A DNA stretch of 64,000 bases from NCBI RefSeq assembly GCF_024758705.1, contig NZ_CP096971.1:1550001-1614000 (forward strand), given 5' to 3'. The notes below the pieces were generated by a model. That model had not been told where the DNA came from, ran no database searches, and was given only the letters and a program-made list of their open reading frames with translations. The translations under genes were made by a program, and so were the position numbers. The DNA comes from Sphingomonas sp. SUN019 (GTDB taxonomy: Bacteria > Pseudomonadota > Alphaproteobacteria > Sphingomonadales > Sphingomonadaceae). Of the stretch, positions 25,493-34,400 are shown one piece after another; position 1 is the stretch's first letter; each line of letters starts with the position of its first letter.

Positions 25493-26776
25493 TCACTTCC
25501 GGTCCCACGGCCGACCGCTCGCGGTCTCTTCGGCCAGCATTTGCGCCTGCTGCTCGCGAAGATGCCACGGCATCTCCTCGAACACGCCGTCGAACAGCGT
25601 ATCCAGCGGCTGGTGCAGCCCGTGCCCCAGGATGCCGTTCTTCTCGGCCTCCTTCTGCGCCGCCTTCACCGCCTCGGCGAGCTCCTTGTCCTGCGCGACG
25701 TGCCGCTCCTCGTCCCATTCGCGGAGAGCAATCAAATGATCCTTCAACCGCCGGATCGGATCGCCCAGCGGCCACGCATTCGGCTCCCCCGCCGAGCGAT
25801 ACTGCCCCGGATCGTCCGAGGTCGAATGCCCCTCCGCGCGGTACGTGAAATGCTCAATCAACGTCGGCCCGGCATTGGTCCGCGCGCGCTCGGCCGCCCA
25901 CAAGGTCGCGGCATAGACCGCCAGCGCATCGTTCCCGTCGACCCTGAGGCCGGCGATGCCATAGCCCACCGCCCGCGCCGCAAAGGTCGTCGCCTCCGCC
26001 CCCGCAAAGCCCGAAAAGCTGCTGATCGCCCACTGGTTGTTGACCACGTTCATGATCACCGGCGCACGATAGACAGATGCAAACGTGCAAGCGGAATGGA
26101 AATCCCCCTCCGCGGTGGAACCCTCCCCGCACCACACCGCCGAAATCCGCGTATCGCCTTTCGCCGCGCTGGCCATCGCCCAGCCCACCGCCTGCGGATA
26201 TTGCGTCGCCAGATTGCCCGAGATCGAGAAGAACCCGGCCTCCTTCACCGAATACATGATCGGCAATTGCTTGCCCTGCAGCCGGTCGCCCTTGTTCGAA
26301 TAGATCTGGTTCATCATGTCGACCATCGACCAGTCGCGCGCGATCAGCAGGCCCTGCTGCCGATAGGACGGGAAGCACATGTCGTCGCGGTCCAGCGCAT
26401 AGGCCGCCGCCACCGCCACCGCCTCCTCGCCGGTGCATTTCATGTAGAAGCTGGTCTTGCCCTGCCGCTGCGCGCGGAACATTCGTTCGTCGAACGCGCG
26501 CACCAGCGCCATGTGCCGCAACATCGCACGCAGCCGATCGGGGCTGAGCTTGGGATCCCACGGCCCCACCGCCCGCCCGTCGTCATCCAGCACGCGGACG
26601 AGCGTATAGGCCAGATCGGTGAACCCGCTCGCCGCATCCGCAGTATCGGGCCGCCGCGCGGACCCGGCAGGCGGCACGTCGACCGCCGCGAAATCGACCG
26701 CATCGCCGGGGCGGAACTTCGGCTCCGGCACGTGCAGCGACAGCGGTTGCAGATTGGTGCGGGTGTCCGCGGCCAT
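25493..26776 (-). CDS. bkdA1: E1 alpha subunit of branched-chain 2-oxoacid dehydrogenase
   Basis: A 427-residue catalytic subunit. The thiamine-diphosphate motif is visible as CGEGSTAEGDFHSACTFAS through NVVNNQWAISS, and substrate/phosphorylation-loop residues in YRAEGHSTSDDPGQYRS match 2-methylpropanoyl-transferring enzymes. An N-terminal extension (LHVPEPKFRPGDAVDF) is typical of the bacterial BCKDH alpha subunit and distinguishes it from pyruvate dehydrogenase. GGAGAG lies 3 bases before the ATG. First gene of the operon; its promoter should lie in 26777-27034. Confidence 0.92.
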   Translation of the reverse strand: MAADTRTNLQPLSLHVPEPKFRPGDAVDFAAVDVPPAGSARRPDTADAASGFTDLAYTLVRVLDDDGRAVGPWDPKLSPDRLRAMLRHMALVRAFDERMFRAQRQGKTSFYMKCTGEEAVAVAAAYALDRDDMCFPSYRQQGLLIARDWSMVDMMNQIYSNKGDRLQGKQLPIMYSVKEAGFFSISGNLATQYPQAVGWAMASAAKGDTRISAVWCGEGSTAEGDFHSACTFASVYRAPVIMNVVNNQWAISSFSGFAGAEATTFAARAVGYGIAGLRVDGNDALAVYAATLWAAERARTNAGPTLIEHFTYRAEGHSTSDDPGQYRSAGEPNAWPLGDPIRRLKDHLIALREWDEERHVAQDKELAEAVKAAQKEAEKNGILGHGLHQPLDTLFDGVFEEMPWHLREQQAQMLAEETASGRPWDRK

Positions 26777-26856
26777 GCTCTCTCCAGATGGACTCGAAGG
26801 GGTCCGGTAAACGCGAGGGAGCCTGTTAGAAAGTTTCAAGTGATATGACTAGGGCC

Positions 26857-26944
26857 GGGTTCAGCGCGGCAAGCGCCGCGCAGAACCCGGCCCGGCCGGC
26901 GCGGCCAAAGCCGCGACCGACGACACGGGATTTACTCCCGTGTC
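26857..26944 (+). repeat. Multi-hairpin element, copy 2
   Basis: A long outer hairpin (GCCGGGTTC/GAACCCGGC around GCGCGGC/GCCGCGC, 26857-26893 region), then CCGGCCGG, stem CGCGGC-CAAA-GCCGCG (26900-26915), linker ACCGAC and stem GACACGGGA/TCCCGTGTC (26922-26944). Spacing from CCGGCCGG onward equals that of copy 1 at 21015-21063. The rest of the 258-base gap before the next gene holds no coding sequence that I can see. Strand is arbitrary, given by the downstream gene. Confidence 0.6.
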
Positions 26945-27034
26945 CGGCCCGACGTGATGAACTCCCCACCACACACCCGGCATTAACCCCACCCTGCTAC
27001 CGTAAGCCCACAAAGCTTTCGAAAGTCACTGACC

Positions 27035-27331
27035 ATGACGCCCAGACAAGCCACCGATCGCCGTATCGCCGACAACCGCGCACAATATCGCGGCCCCGAC
27101 CGCCGCAGCGGAACTGACCGCCGCCTCGCCGCGGAGTCGATCAAGGCCCCCGAACAGCGCGAAGGACCTGGCCTCATCACCTGGCTCCTGATCGCCGCCA
27201 TCGGTTTCCTGCTGGTCGACGCCCTGATCTGGAACAGCCACTACCGCCACATTGGAATGGCCGCGATCACCGCCGAAGCCGCATCGATCCGCGCCTGGAG
27301 CGACGACGCCTGGCGCTCGGCAGGAGCGTAG
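27035..27331 (+). CDS. Hypothetical single-pass membrane protein
   Basis: A 98-residue protein with a basic N-terminal half (RRIADNRAQYRGPDRRSGTD), one membrane helix (LITWLLIAAIGFLLVDALIW, about residues 47-66) and a short C-terminal tail with alternating Ala, Glu and Trp. PDRRSGTDRR resembles the PDRR-type basic repeats seen in some PilZ-linked proteins but is too short to assign. No strong ribosome-binding site is seen. Function unknown. Confidence 0.55.
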   Translation: MTPRQATDRRIADNRAQYRGPDRRSGTDRRLAAESIKAPEQREGPGLITWLLIAAIGFLLVDALIWNSHYRHIGMAAITAEAASIRAWSDDAWRSAGA

Positions 27332-27374
27332 CGCGGGGATGCCGGTTATTGGTGGGAGGCGGACATTCCGGCGA

Positions 27375-27695
27375 TCACCAGAAAGCAGCACGCAGCCCGA
27401 TCCAAAGCGGCAGTGCGAAGAGAATGACGGCGGCGCAAGCGATGACGGGCGCAATTCTCGCTACCACAACGGGCTCGCGACCTAAGATGCGACTGGTTAG
27501 ATACCCCGCGATAAGGCAGTATAGAATTGCTCCACGAAACACGCCCCGCACACCAACTTCGCAACCGGTTTGCGCAAACGACAAAACACTACAAGCAGTG
27601 CCGTGTAGCTCAATTTGTGGCGGAACCACGAAGAAAGCGAGAAGTGCAAGCGCAGCGATGACGCCATGTATGCGACCGGGTGTGATCAGGCTCAT
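27375..27695 (-). CDS. Hypothetical membrane protein
   Basis: A 106-residue hydrophobic protein with three likely membrane helices: VIAALALLAFFVVPP, VFRGAILYCLIAGYLTSRIL and IAPVIACAAVILFALPLWIG. Two Cys (ACSVL, TGCEVG) sit in the loop between helices 1 and 2. The region is noticeably less GC-rich than its neighbours, which hints at horizontal origin. No family recognised; coding status is likely but not certain. Confidence 0.5.
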   Translation of the reverse strand: MSLITPGRIHGVIAALALLAFFVVPPQIELHGTACSVLSFAQTGCEVGVRGVFRGAILYCLIAGYLTSRILGREPVVVARIAPVIACAAVILFALPLWIGLRAAFW

Positions 27696-27747
27696 GGCGG
27701 GAACATTGTCCAGCCAACGAATGTCCGCAAGTAGGCGTTATCAGACG

Positions 27748-27935
27748 CGCGCTTTCCTACAGACCGGCACCCATGTTATCTCCCCCGAGACGCCTAGACA
27801 TCACGCTCTTTCACATCGCCGGTCAGCATCATCCGGAAGGCGCGTTTCGTGTGAACTTGTGTGAACTTTGGCCGCATCCGGCTGCGCGGCGCGACCGGCC
27901 CGACAACCCGCCATCGTCTCAACATTCTCAACATT
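27748..27935 (+). repeat. Dispersed repeat, composite copy A
   Basis: The 315-base gap before imuA (27696-28010) is largely repeat. From GCTTTCCTACAGACCGGCAC through CTTTCACATCGCCGG to GTGTGAACTTGTGTGAAC (27748-27868) it matches the reverse complement of 38796-38916. A second module, CGTCTCAACATTCTCAACAT at 27915-27934, matches 37682-37701 in reverse. Both modules end in 10-base tandem units. Function unknown. Confidence 0.75.
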
Positions 27936-27964
27936 GGGATAGCGATTGACTCCCGCCACGATAG

Positions 27965-27979
27965 GAACAAAGTAGGAAC
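27965..27979 (+). promoter_or_regulatory. LexA (SOS) box upstream of imuA
   Basis: GAACAAAGTAGGAAC fits the alphaproteobacterial SOS operator GAAC-N7-GAAC exactly. It lies 32-52 bases before the proposed imuA starts, where bound LexA would block transcription of imuA-imuB. SOS control of imuAB is established in other alphaproteobacteria. Confidence 0.8.
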
Positions 27980-28016
27980 AATCGTCCCCCAGCCCGAGTC
28001 GTGCCCACCCGTGTCA

Positions 28017-28766
28017 GTGTCCCACCCCGGCGTCATACAGGAACTTCGCGAGACGCTGCGCGCCATCGAGGGCGACGGACACAAGCGTCGCGAGACGCTG
28101 CCGTTCGGGGTTTCCGCGCTCGACCAGCGGCTCGCCAGCGGCGGCCTCAGGCTCGATGCGCTGCACGAGATCGCCGCCGCCACCCCCGATCCCGGCGACG
28201 ATGCGTCGGCTACGTTGTTCATGGCCGGGATCGCGGCGCGCGCCTGGGGACCAGTATTGTGGGTCGTGCGCCGCCGCGACCTGTTCGCGCCCGGCCTCTA
28301 TCAATCGGGCCTGTCGCCCGAACGCGTGATCTATGCCGAGGCGGCCGACGATGCCGAGCTGCTGGCGTTGATGGAAGAAGGCCTGCGCCACCGTGGCCTC
28401 GGCGCGGTAATCGGCGAGGCGAAGCGCGCCGCGACCGCCTCCACCCGCCGCCTGCAGCTCGCCGCGGAGGGCGGCCGCACGATCGCTTTGCTGATGAAAC
28501 GCCATGCGCGTGAAGGCGCCGACCCGTTCGGCGTGCCGTCGGCCGCGATCACCCGCTGGCGCGTCGCGTCGGCCCCGTCGTCGCCGCTCCCCGTCGAGGG
28601 CATCGGCCGCGCGCGCTGGGCCTTGAACCTCGTCCGCCAGCGCGGCGGCGATCCCTTCGAACTCACGCTGGAGGCTGCCGATGAAACGGGTCGCCTCGCT
28701 CTACCTGCCGCACTGGTCGATCGATCGCGTGCTGCGGGCCGGGCGACGCCACGCGCCGCCGCCTGA
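28017..28766 (+). CDS. imuA: ImuA, SOS mutagenesis protein (RecA/SulA-like)
   Basis: A 249-residue protein of the ImuA/SulA-like family, which acts with ImuB and DnaE2 in error-prone bypass of DNA damage. Recognisable blocks are VIQELRETLRAIEG at the start, TLPFGVSALDQRLASGGL, ALHEIAAATPDPGDDASATL and LWVVRRRDLFAPGLYQSGL, which follow the RecA-fold layout without a convincing Walker A. Two GTG codons (28011, 28017) are possible starts; any start further upstream would run through the LexA box. The 3' end overlaps imuB by 86 bases, so the pair is translationally linked. Confidence 0.82.
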   Translation: MSHPGVIQELRETLRAIEGDGHKRRETLPFGVSALDQRLASGGLRLDALHEIAAATPDPGDDASATLFMAGIAARAWGPVLWVVRRRDLFAPGLYQSGLSPERVIYAEAADDAELLALMEEGLRHRGLGAVIGEAKRAATASTRRLQLAAEGGRTIALLMKRHAREGADPFGVPSAAITRWRVASAPSSPLPVEGIGRARWALNLVRQRGGDPFELTLEAADETGRLALPAALVDRSRAAGRATPRAAA

Positions 28767-30681
28767 CCGGCCGCCCGTGGACCTCGCCGCGCTCGAAGCC
28801 AGCGCGGCCGCCGAACGCGCAGCGCAGTGCGATGCCCCGCGCAACACCGGCTGGCGTCCCGGCGCCAAATGGGCGCGGGCGGAGGTGGCGCGCCAGATCG
28901 AATCGCTCCCCGCACACCAACGCCCCCCGATGCGCGAACTCGGGCGGCGCAGCGAGGCCGCCGGCATACCGTTCAAGCGCCTGCCCGGCGACGACGGCAA
29001 CAAGGCGAGCGGCTGGGTCTCGCCCGCTACACATGCCGCCCCGGCAACGCCCAGATCACCGGTGGCCGCCAACCCCGCCGCGCTCGTTACCGCGCAAAAG
29101 ATCGGCAGCCGCATTGAGATCGCCGCCGCCAGCCCCGCCGCGCGTGCGCTGGGCCTGATCCCCGGCATGGCGCTGACCCAGGCGCGCGCGTCGGTCCCGG
29201 GCCTGATCGTGCACGATGCCGACCCTGAGGGCGACCGCGCCGACCTTGAACGCCTGGCCACCACGCTGGCCCGCCGCTGGTGCCCGGTGGTCGCGATCTC
29301 CGACGACGACGGCCTGTTACTCGACCTGACCGGGGTCGCGCACCTCCACGGCGGCGAGGAAAAGATGGCGCGCCGGATCGTGCGGTTATTGGCGCGGGCA
29401 GGCGTCCGCGCCCGGATCGCGGTGGCCGACACCACCGGCGCGGCCTGGGCGTTCGCGCGTTTCCCTGCCCAACGTCATTCCCGCGCAAGCGGGAACCCAC
29501 GGCCCGCGGCCGCCGACAATACCACCGACGTGCTTCCTAACAGCCACTCCGCCATGGGTTCCCGCTTGCGCAGGAATGACGGCGTTTGTTTGATTGGCGC
29601 GCGAGAACACCTCCCCCACCTCGCTCCGCTCCCCGTCGCCGCGCTCCGCCTTGACCCCACCGCTACCAACCTGCTCGCCCGGCTCGGCGTCGACACGATC
29701 GGCGAGCTGCTGGCCATTCCCCGCGCCCCGCTCGTCCAGCGCTTCGGCCGCGCGATCGTACAGCGGCTCGATCAGGCGACCGGCGCCGCGGCCGAACCGC
29801 TCGATCCCGTCGTCCCGCCGACCGCGATCCACGTCGAGCGCCGCTTCGCCGAACCGATTGCCACGGCGGACGCGATCGGCCACTGGCTGGCCGGTCTTGT
29901 CACCGACCTGACGCTCGCCCTCGCGAAAACCGGTCAAGGCGCCCGCACGATCCTGTTCGTCGCCGAACGCGTCGATTCGACCACGCAGACGCTCCGCATC
30001 GGCCTCGCCCGCCCGACTCGCGACGCGCCCCACATCCTGCGCCTGATCGCGCGCCGCATCGAAGAGGTCGACCCCGGCTACGGCATCGACGCGCTGGCGC
30101 TCCACGTCCGCCGCGCCGACCCGCTCGGGGCCGAACCCTTCGGCGCGCAACTGGCAAAGGACCACGCCCCCGATCTCGCCCCGCTGGTCGACACGCTCGC
30201 CAACCGCATCGGCCCCGCCCGGCTATGGCGGCACCGTCCGGTCGAAAGCGACGTGCCCGAACGCAGCGTTGCGCCGCTTCCGCCGCTCGACCCGCCCGAC
30301 CGCGACGCCCTCGTGCTCAGGCTGCACGACGTCCGCCGCCTCGACGATCGCCCCGCCGATCACCCCTGGCACCCGCGCTGGCCACGCCCCGCCCGGCTGC
30401 TTCGCCGCCCCGAGCGGATCGACCATGTGATGGCGGAGTTACCCGATCAGCCCCCGCGCCGCTTCACCTGGCGCGGCGTGCGTCATGAGGTCGTGCGCGC
30501 CGATGGCCCGGAACGGATCACCGGCGAATGGTGGCGCAGCACCGCCGAGCGCGACGCAGTGCGCGACTATTTCGCGGTCGAAAACGCCACCGGCCGCCGC
30601 TTCTGGCTGTTCCGCCGCGGCGACGGCATGCGCCCCGAAACCGGCGACCTGACCTGGTTCATCCACGGCGCGTTCGGGTGA
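28681..30681 (+). CDS. imuB: ImuB, Y-family DNA polymerase-like protein
   Basis: A 666-residue Y-family homologue that serves as the beta-clamp adaptor of the mutasome. The polymerase start is LYLPHWSIDRVLRAG where active Y polymerases have a metal-binding DxD, so it should be catalytically dead, as ImuB is elsewhere. It includes the sphingomonad-type insert WRPGAKWARAEVARQIESLP and LPAHQRPPMRELGRRSEAAG, the palm region WCPVVAISDDDGLLLDLTG, the little-finger region and a C-terminal domain ending TWFIHGAFG. Odd: residues ~265-300 come from an in-frame palindromic repeat. Confidence 0.88.
   Translation: MKRVASLYLPHWSIDRVLRAGRRHAPPPDRPPVDLAALEASAAAERAAQCDAPRNTGWRPGAKWARAEVARQIESLPAHQRPPMRELGRRSEAAGIPFKRLPGDDGNKASGWVSPATHAAPATPRSPVAANPAALVTAQKIGSRIEIAAASPAARALGLIPGMALTQARASVPGLIVHDADPEGDRADLERLATTLARRWCPVVAISDDDGLLLDLTGVAHLHGGEEKMARRIVRLLARAGVRARIAVADTTGAAWAFARFPAQRHSRASGNPRPAAADNTTDVLPNSHSAMGSRLRRNDGVCLIGAREHLPHLAPLPVAALRLDPTATNLLARLGVDTIGELLAIPRAPLVQRFGRAIVQRLDQATGAAAEPLDPVVPPTAIHVERRFAEPIATADAIGHWLAGLVTDLTLALAKTGQGARTILFVAERVDSTTQTLRIGLARPTRDAPHILRLIARRIEEVDPGYGIDALALHVRRADPLGAEPFGAQLAKDHAPDLAPLVDTLANRIGPARLWRHRPVESDVPERSVAPLPPLDPPDRDALVLRLHDVRRLDDRPADHPWHPRWPRPARLLRRPERIDHVMAELPDQPPRRFTWRGVRHEVVRADGPERITGEWWRSTAERDAVRDYFAVENATGRRFWLFRRGDGMRPETGDLTWFIHGAFG
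29473..29581. repeat. Long palindromic repeat inside imuB
   Basis: Left arm CGTCATTCCCGCGCAAGCGG plus GAACCCA; right arm TGGGTTCCCGCTTGCGCAGG plus AATGACG. The arms are separated by about 50 bases and are read in the imuB frame as RHSRASGNPRP through GSRLRRNDG with no stop codon. Confidence 0.9.
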
Positions 30682-30686
30682 TACGT

Positions 30687-31091
30687 TCAGCGCCGCGCGT
30701 CGATCGCCGTCAAATGCCCTTGCGCGGCATAATGGAGAATCTTTTCATCGGAAGTGACAAGCGCACAGGACAACGCCCGCGCCGTCGCGATCATGATGCG
30801 ATCACACGGATCACCGTGAATTCTTCCCGGCAGACTACCTGCATCGCGCGCCATCGCGCCCGTCACTGCGGCCTCGTATGCGCCGACGCTACGAATGCTC
30901 GTATCGAGCCAGGAGCCAAGCGGCATTTCCAGCGTAAACCGTCCCTTGTCGACCAGCATCGCGATTTCCCATGAAACCATCGCCGACACCCTGCGCTCAG
31001 TATCGCGTTTGATCGATGATCTTGCCTCTCTGCCCAGCCGCCGATCATCACCGACCAGCCAGACCAAAACCTGCGTGTCGAGCAGGATCAT
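30687..31091 (-). CDS. PIN-domain toxin (VapC family)
   Basis: A 134-residue ribonuclease toxin. The PIN acidic residues are present: Asp5 in MILLDTQVLVWLV, Glu in SAMVSWEIAMLVDKG, and the Asp pair in GDPCDRIMIATARAL and LVTSDEKIL. Its ATG overlaps the antitoxin stop by one base. The cassette lies on the opposite strand between imuB and dnaE2, which normally are close together. VapC targets are usually tRNA or rRNA; the target here is unknown. Confidence 0.87.
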   Translation of the reverse strand: MILLDTQVLVWLVGDDRRLGREARSSIKRDTERRVSAMVSWEIAMLVDKGRFTLEMPLGSWLDTSIRSVGAYEAAVTGAMARDAGSLPGRIHGDPCDRIMIATARALSCALVTSDEKILHYAAQGHLTAIDARR

Positions 31092-31381
31092 CAGCGCTGA
31101 TCACCTGGCGGTGCGGGCAAGCCGCGCTCGTCCCACTTCGCTTCCCATTTCGCTTCCCAATCAGGATCGATCGGTTCGTCGAGATTCCCGTGCACGGTGA
31201 ACGTGCCCTTCATACAACCGAAGATGCTGGCGATGCGCGGCGCTTGCTCGCGTTGCGCCATAAGCGTGATCGACGCTTTCCCGCGCCGCGTTATTGTCAA
31301 CGATTCACCGTTGCGCTCCATCTCGTCGATCAGTCCAAGGCATTTTGCCTTGAATTCGGTCGCCGGAACCATCTTGCCCAT
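31091..31381 (-). CDS. Phd/YefM-family antitoxin of the PIN toxin
   Basis: A 96-residue antitoxin. The Phd/YefM DNA-binding domain is MGKMVPATEFKAKCLGLIDE followed by SLTITRRGKASITLM, and an acidic C-terminal segment (HGNLDEPIDPDWEAKWEAKW) should wrap the toxin. The direct repeat WEAKWEAKW comes from a 12-base tandem duplication. It precedes the toxin gene and shares the 44-base divergent spacer with dnaE2, so its autorepression could touch the dnaE2 promoter; that is inference. Confidence 0.85.
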   Translation of the reverse strand: MGKMVPATEFKAKCLGLIDEMERNGESLTITRRGKASITLMAQREQAPRIASIFGCMKGTFTVHGNLDEPIDPDWEAKWEAKWDERGLPAPPGDQR

Positions 31382-31425
31382 GATCCATCCTTTCAACTGA
31401 CCATCTCACATAGTCATTTCGGGCC

Positions 31426-34400
31426 GTGAAGTACAGCGAGCTCCAGGTCACGACTCATTTCTCGTTCCTGCGCGGCGCGTCGGCCCCACAGGATCTGTTC
31501 GAGACCGCCGCCAAACTCGGCATCCCCGCGCTCGGCATCGTCGATCGCAATTCGGTCGCGGGCGTCGTCCGCGGCCTCGTCGCCGCGGAGCAGATCAGCG
31601 CGCAGGGCACACCGATGCGGATGGTCGCAGGCTGCCGCCTCGACCTCGTCGATGGCACCTCATTGCTCGTATGGCCGGAGGACCGCGCGGCCTGGAGCCG
31701 CCTCACCCGCCTCCTCACGCTCGGCAAGGCGCGCGCCGATCCGCAGCACGGCGAGAAGGGCCAATGCTTCCTCCACTGGGAGGACGTCGCCGCGCACGCC
31801 GACGGCCTGGTCGCGGCGCTCGTCCCAGACCTCCGCGACATCTGCACGCAAGATCGCCCTCTACGATGGATGGCCGACGTTTTCGGTCGGCGCGGTCACG
31901 TCTGCATGACACATTATCGCCGTTCGGGTGAAGCCCTGCGACTCCATCGCCTAGACGAAGCTGCACAACGTTTCGGACTGACCCCACTCGCCACCTGCGA
32001 CGTGCTCTATCATTCGCCCGACCAACGGATGCTGCAGGACGTCGTCACGGCAATCCGGCAGAAATGCACGATCGACGACCTCGGACATCGCCGCGAACGA
32101 AGTTTCGATCGTCATCTGCAAAGTCCGCGCGAAATGGCGCGCCGCTTCCGCCACCATCCGGAAGCGATCACCGCGACCGAAGCGATCGTCGAGCGCTGCA
32201 CCTTCTCGCTTCGCGAACTCGACTATCAATATCCCGACGAGCGCGTGATGACCCGCCAGACGCCACAGCGTGCGCTGGAACGGATGGCGTGGGACGCGTT
32301 GAAAAAGCTGTTCGCTGGCGGCAAACCGCGCGCCTACCGCCGCTTGCTCCACAAGGAACTGAAGCTCGTCCACAGGCTTTCCTACGCGCCCTATTTCCTG
32401 ACGGTCCACTCGATCGTCGAATATGCGCGCAGCCAGAAAATTCTTTGCCAGGGTCGCGGATCGGCGGCCAATTCGCTCATTTGCTATGTGCTGAAGGTCA
32501 CATCGATCGATCCGGTGAAGCACGAATTGCTGTTCGAACGCTTCGTCTCCGGCCAGCGCAACGAGCCGCCCGACATCGATATCGATTTCGAACACGAACG
32601 CCGGGAAGAAGTGATCCAGTGGATCTACGACACCTACGGCCGCGATCACGCCGCGCTGACCGCGGTCGTCAGTCGCTTTCGCACGCGCGGCGCGGTACGC
32701 GAAGTCGGCAAGGCGCTCGGCATTTCAGAAGATGTGACGAGCGCGCTCGCTGGTCAGGTGTGGGGCTGGTCGAACGAAGGCGTGCCCGACGCGCACGTGG
32801 CCGCACTCAATCTCGACCGCAGCGAACGGCGTCTGGCGCTGACGCTGGATCTGGCGAAGCAATTGCTCGGCACGCCGCGGCATCTTTCGCAGCATCCCGG
32901 TGGTTTCGTACTCACCCGCGACCGGCTCGATCATCTGGTGCCGATCGAACCCGCCGCGATGGTCGATCGGCGCGTCGTCGAGTGGGAGAAGCTCGATATC
33001 GAGGAACTCGGCTTCATGAAGGTCGATATTCTCGGCCTCGGAATGCTCGGCTGCATGCGACGCGCGTTCGATCTGCTCGCGCAGCACAAGAACCAACACA
33101 TCACGCTCGACGCGAACATCCTCCAGCGCGACGACAAGCCAACGTTCGAGATGATCTGTCGCGCCGATACATTGGGGGTGTTTCAGATCGAAAGCCGCGC
33201 GCAGATGTCGATGCTGCCGCGGATGCGACCCGAGAATTTCTACGACATCGCAATCCAGGTAGCGATCGTACGTCCCGGTCCGATCCAAGGCGACATGGTC
33301 CATCCCTATCTCAAACGCCGAGAACAGCAGCGCGAAGGAAAGGTCGCAATCGAATATCCCAGCCCGAAACTGCGCGCGGTATTGAAGAAGACGTTGGGCG
33401 TGCCGCTGTTTCAGGAACAAGCGATGCAGGTCGCCATTCTTGGGGCCGGGTTTTCCCCTCTCCAGGCCGACGGACTGCGCCGCGCGATGGCGACGTTCAA
33501 AATGACCGGCGGCGTCGGCAAGTTTCAGAAGCCGCTGATCGCCGGTATGCTGAACAACGGCATCGTACAGGATTTCGCCGAACGGCTGGTGAAGCAGATC
33601 GAGGGGTTCGGCAGCTATGGCTTTCCCGAAAGCCACGCGGCCAGCTTCGCCAAGATCGCCTACGCTTCATGCTGGATGAAATGCCACCACCCCGACATAT
33701 TCTGCGCCGCGCTGCTGAACGCGCAACCGATGGGGTTCTACGCACCTGCGCAGATCGTCCGCGATGCGCGCGACCACGGCGTCGACGTGCGGCCGGTGTG
33801 CGCGCTGGAGAGCGAATGGGATACCAAATTGCTGTCGTCCGACCCCGTCATCCCCGCGAAAGCGGGGATCCATAATCACGTCATCAGTAATGGGATCGAT
33901 AGTGCAGCGACGATGGATCCCCGCCTTTGCCGGGATGACGATCGTAAGAACAATAAAGCGTGCACATTGTCCCTCCGGCTGGGGATGCGCATCGTCACCG
34001 GGCTGTCCGCCGATCACGCCGGCCGCATCCTCGTCGCGCGCGAGGAGCGGCGGTTCATCTCGATCGAGGACGTCTGGCGGCGATCGGGCGTGCCGCTCGC
34101 CGCGCTGGAGAAACTGGCGACTGCCGATGCGTTTCATGCGCTCGGGCTCGACCGGCGGCAGGCGCTCTGGGCGATCAAGGGGTTGGGCGAAACGCCGCTC
34201 CCGTTACTCGCGACGATCGAGCGGCGGGAGCCGTCGGTCACGTTGAAGGCCCTGACCGCGGGGCGCGAGGTGGTGGAGGATTACCGCGCGACGCAACTGA
34301 CGCTGCGCGCACATCCGCTAAGCTTCCTGCGCGGCGAACTGACGCGGCGACGGATGACCCGCTGTGGTGATCTCTCCACCACCGAGGACGGGCGGCACGT

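Noticed and set aside
27849..27868. GAAC repeats in GTGTGAACTTGTGTGAAC considered as a second LexA box
   Set aside because: The spacing is N6 rather than N7, and the same sequence lies in the dispersed repeat at 38796-38916, where no SOS gene follows.
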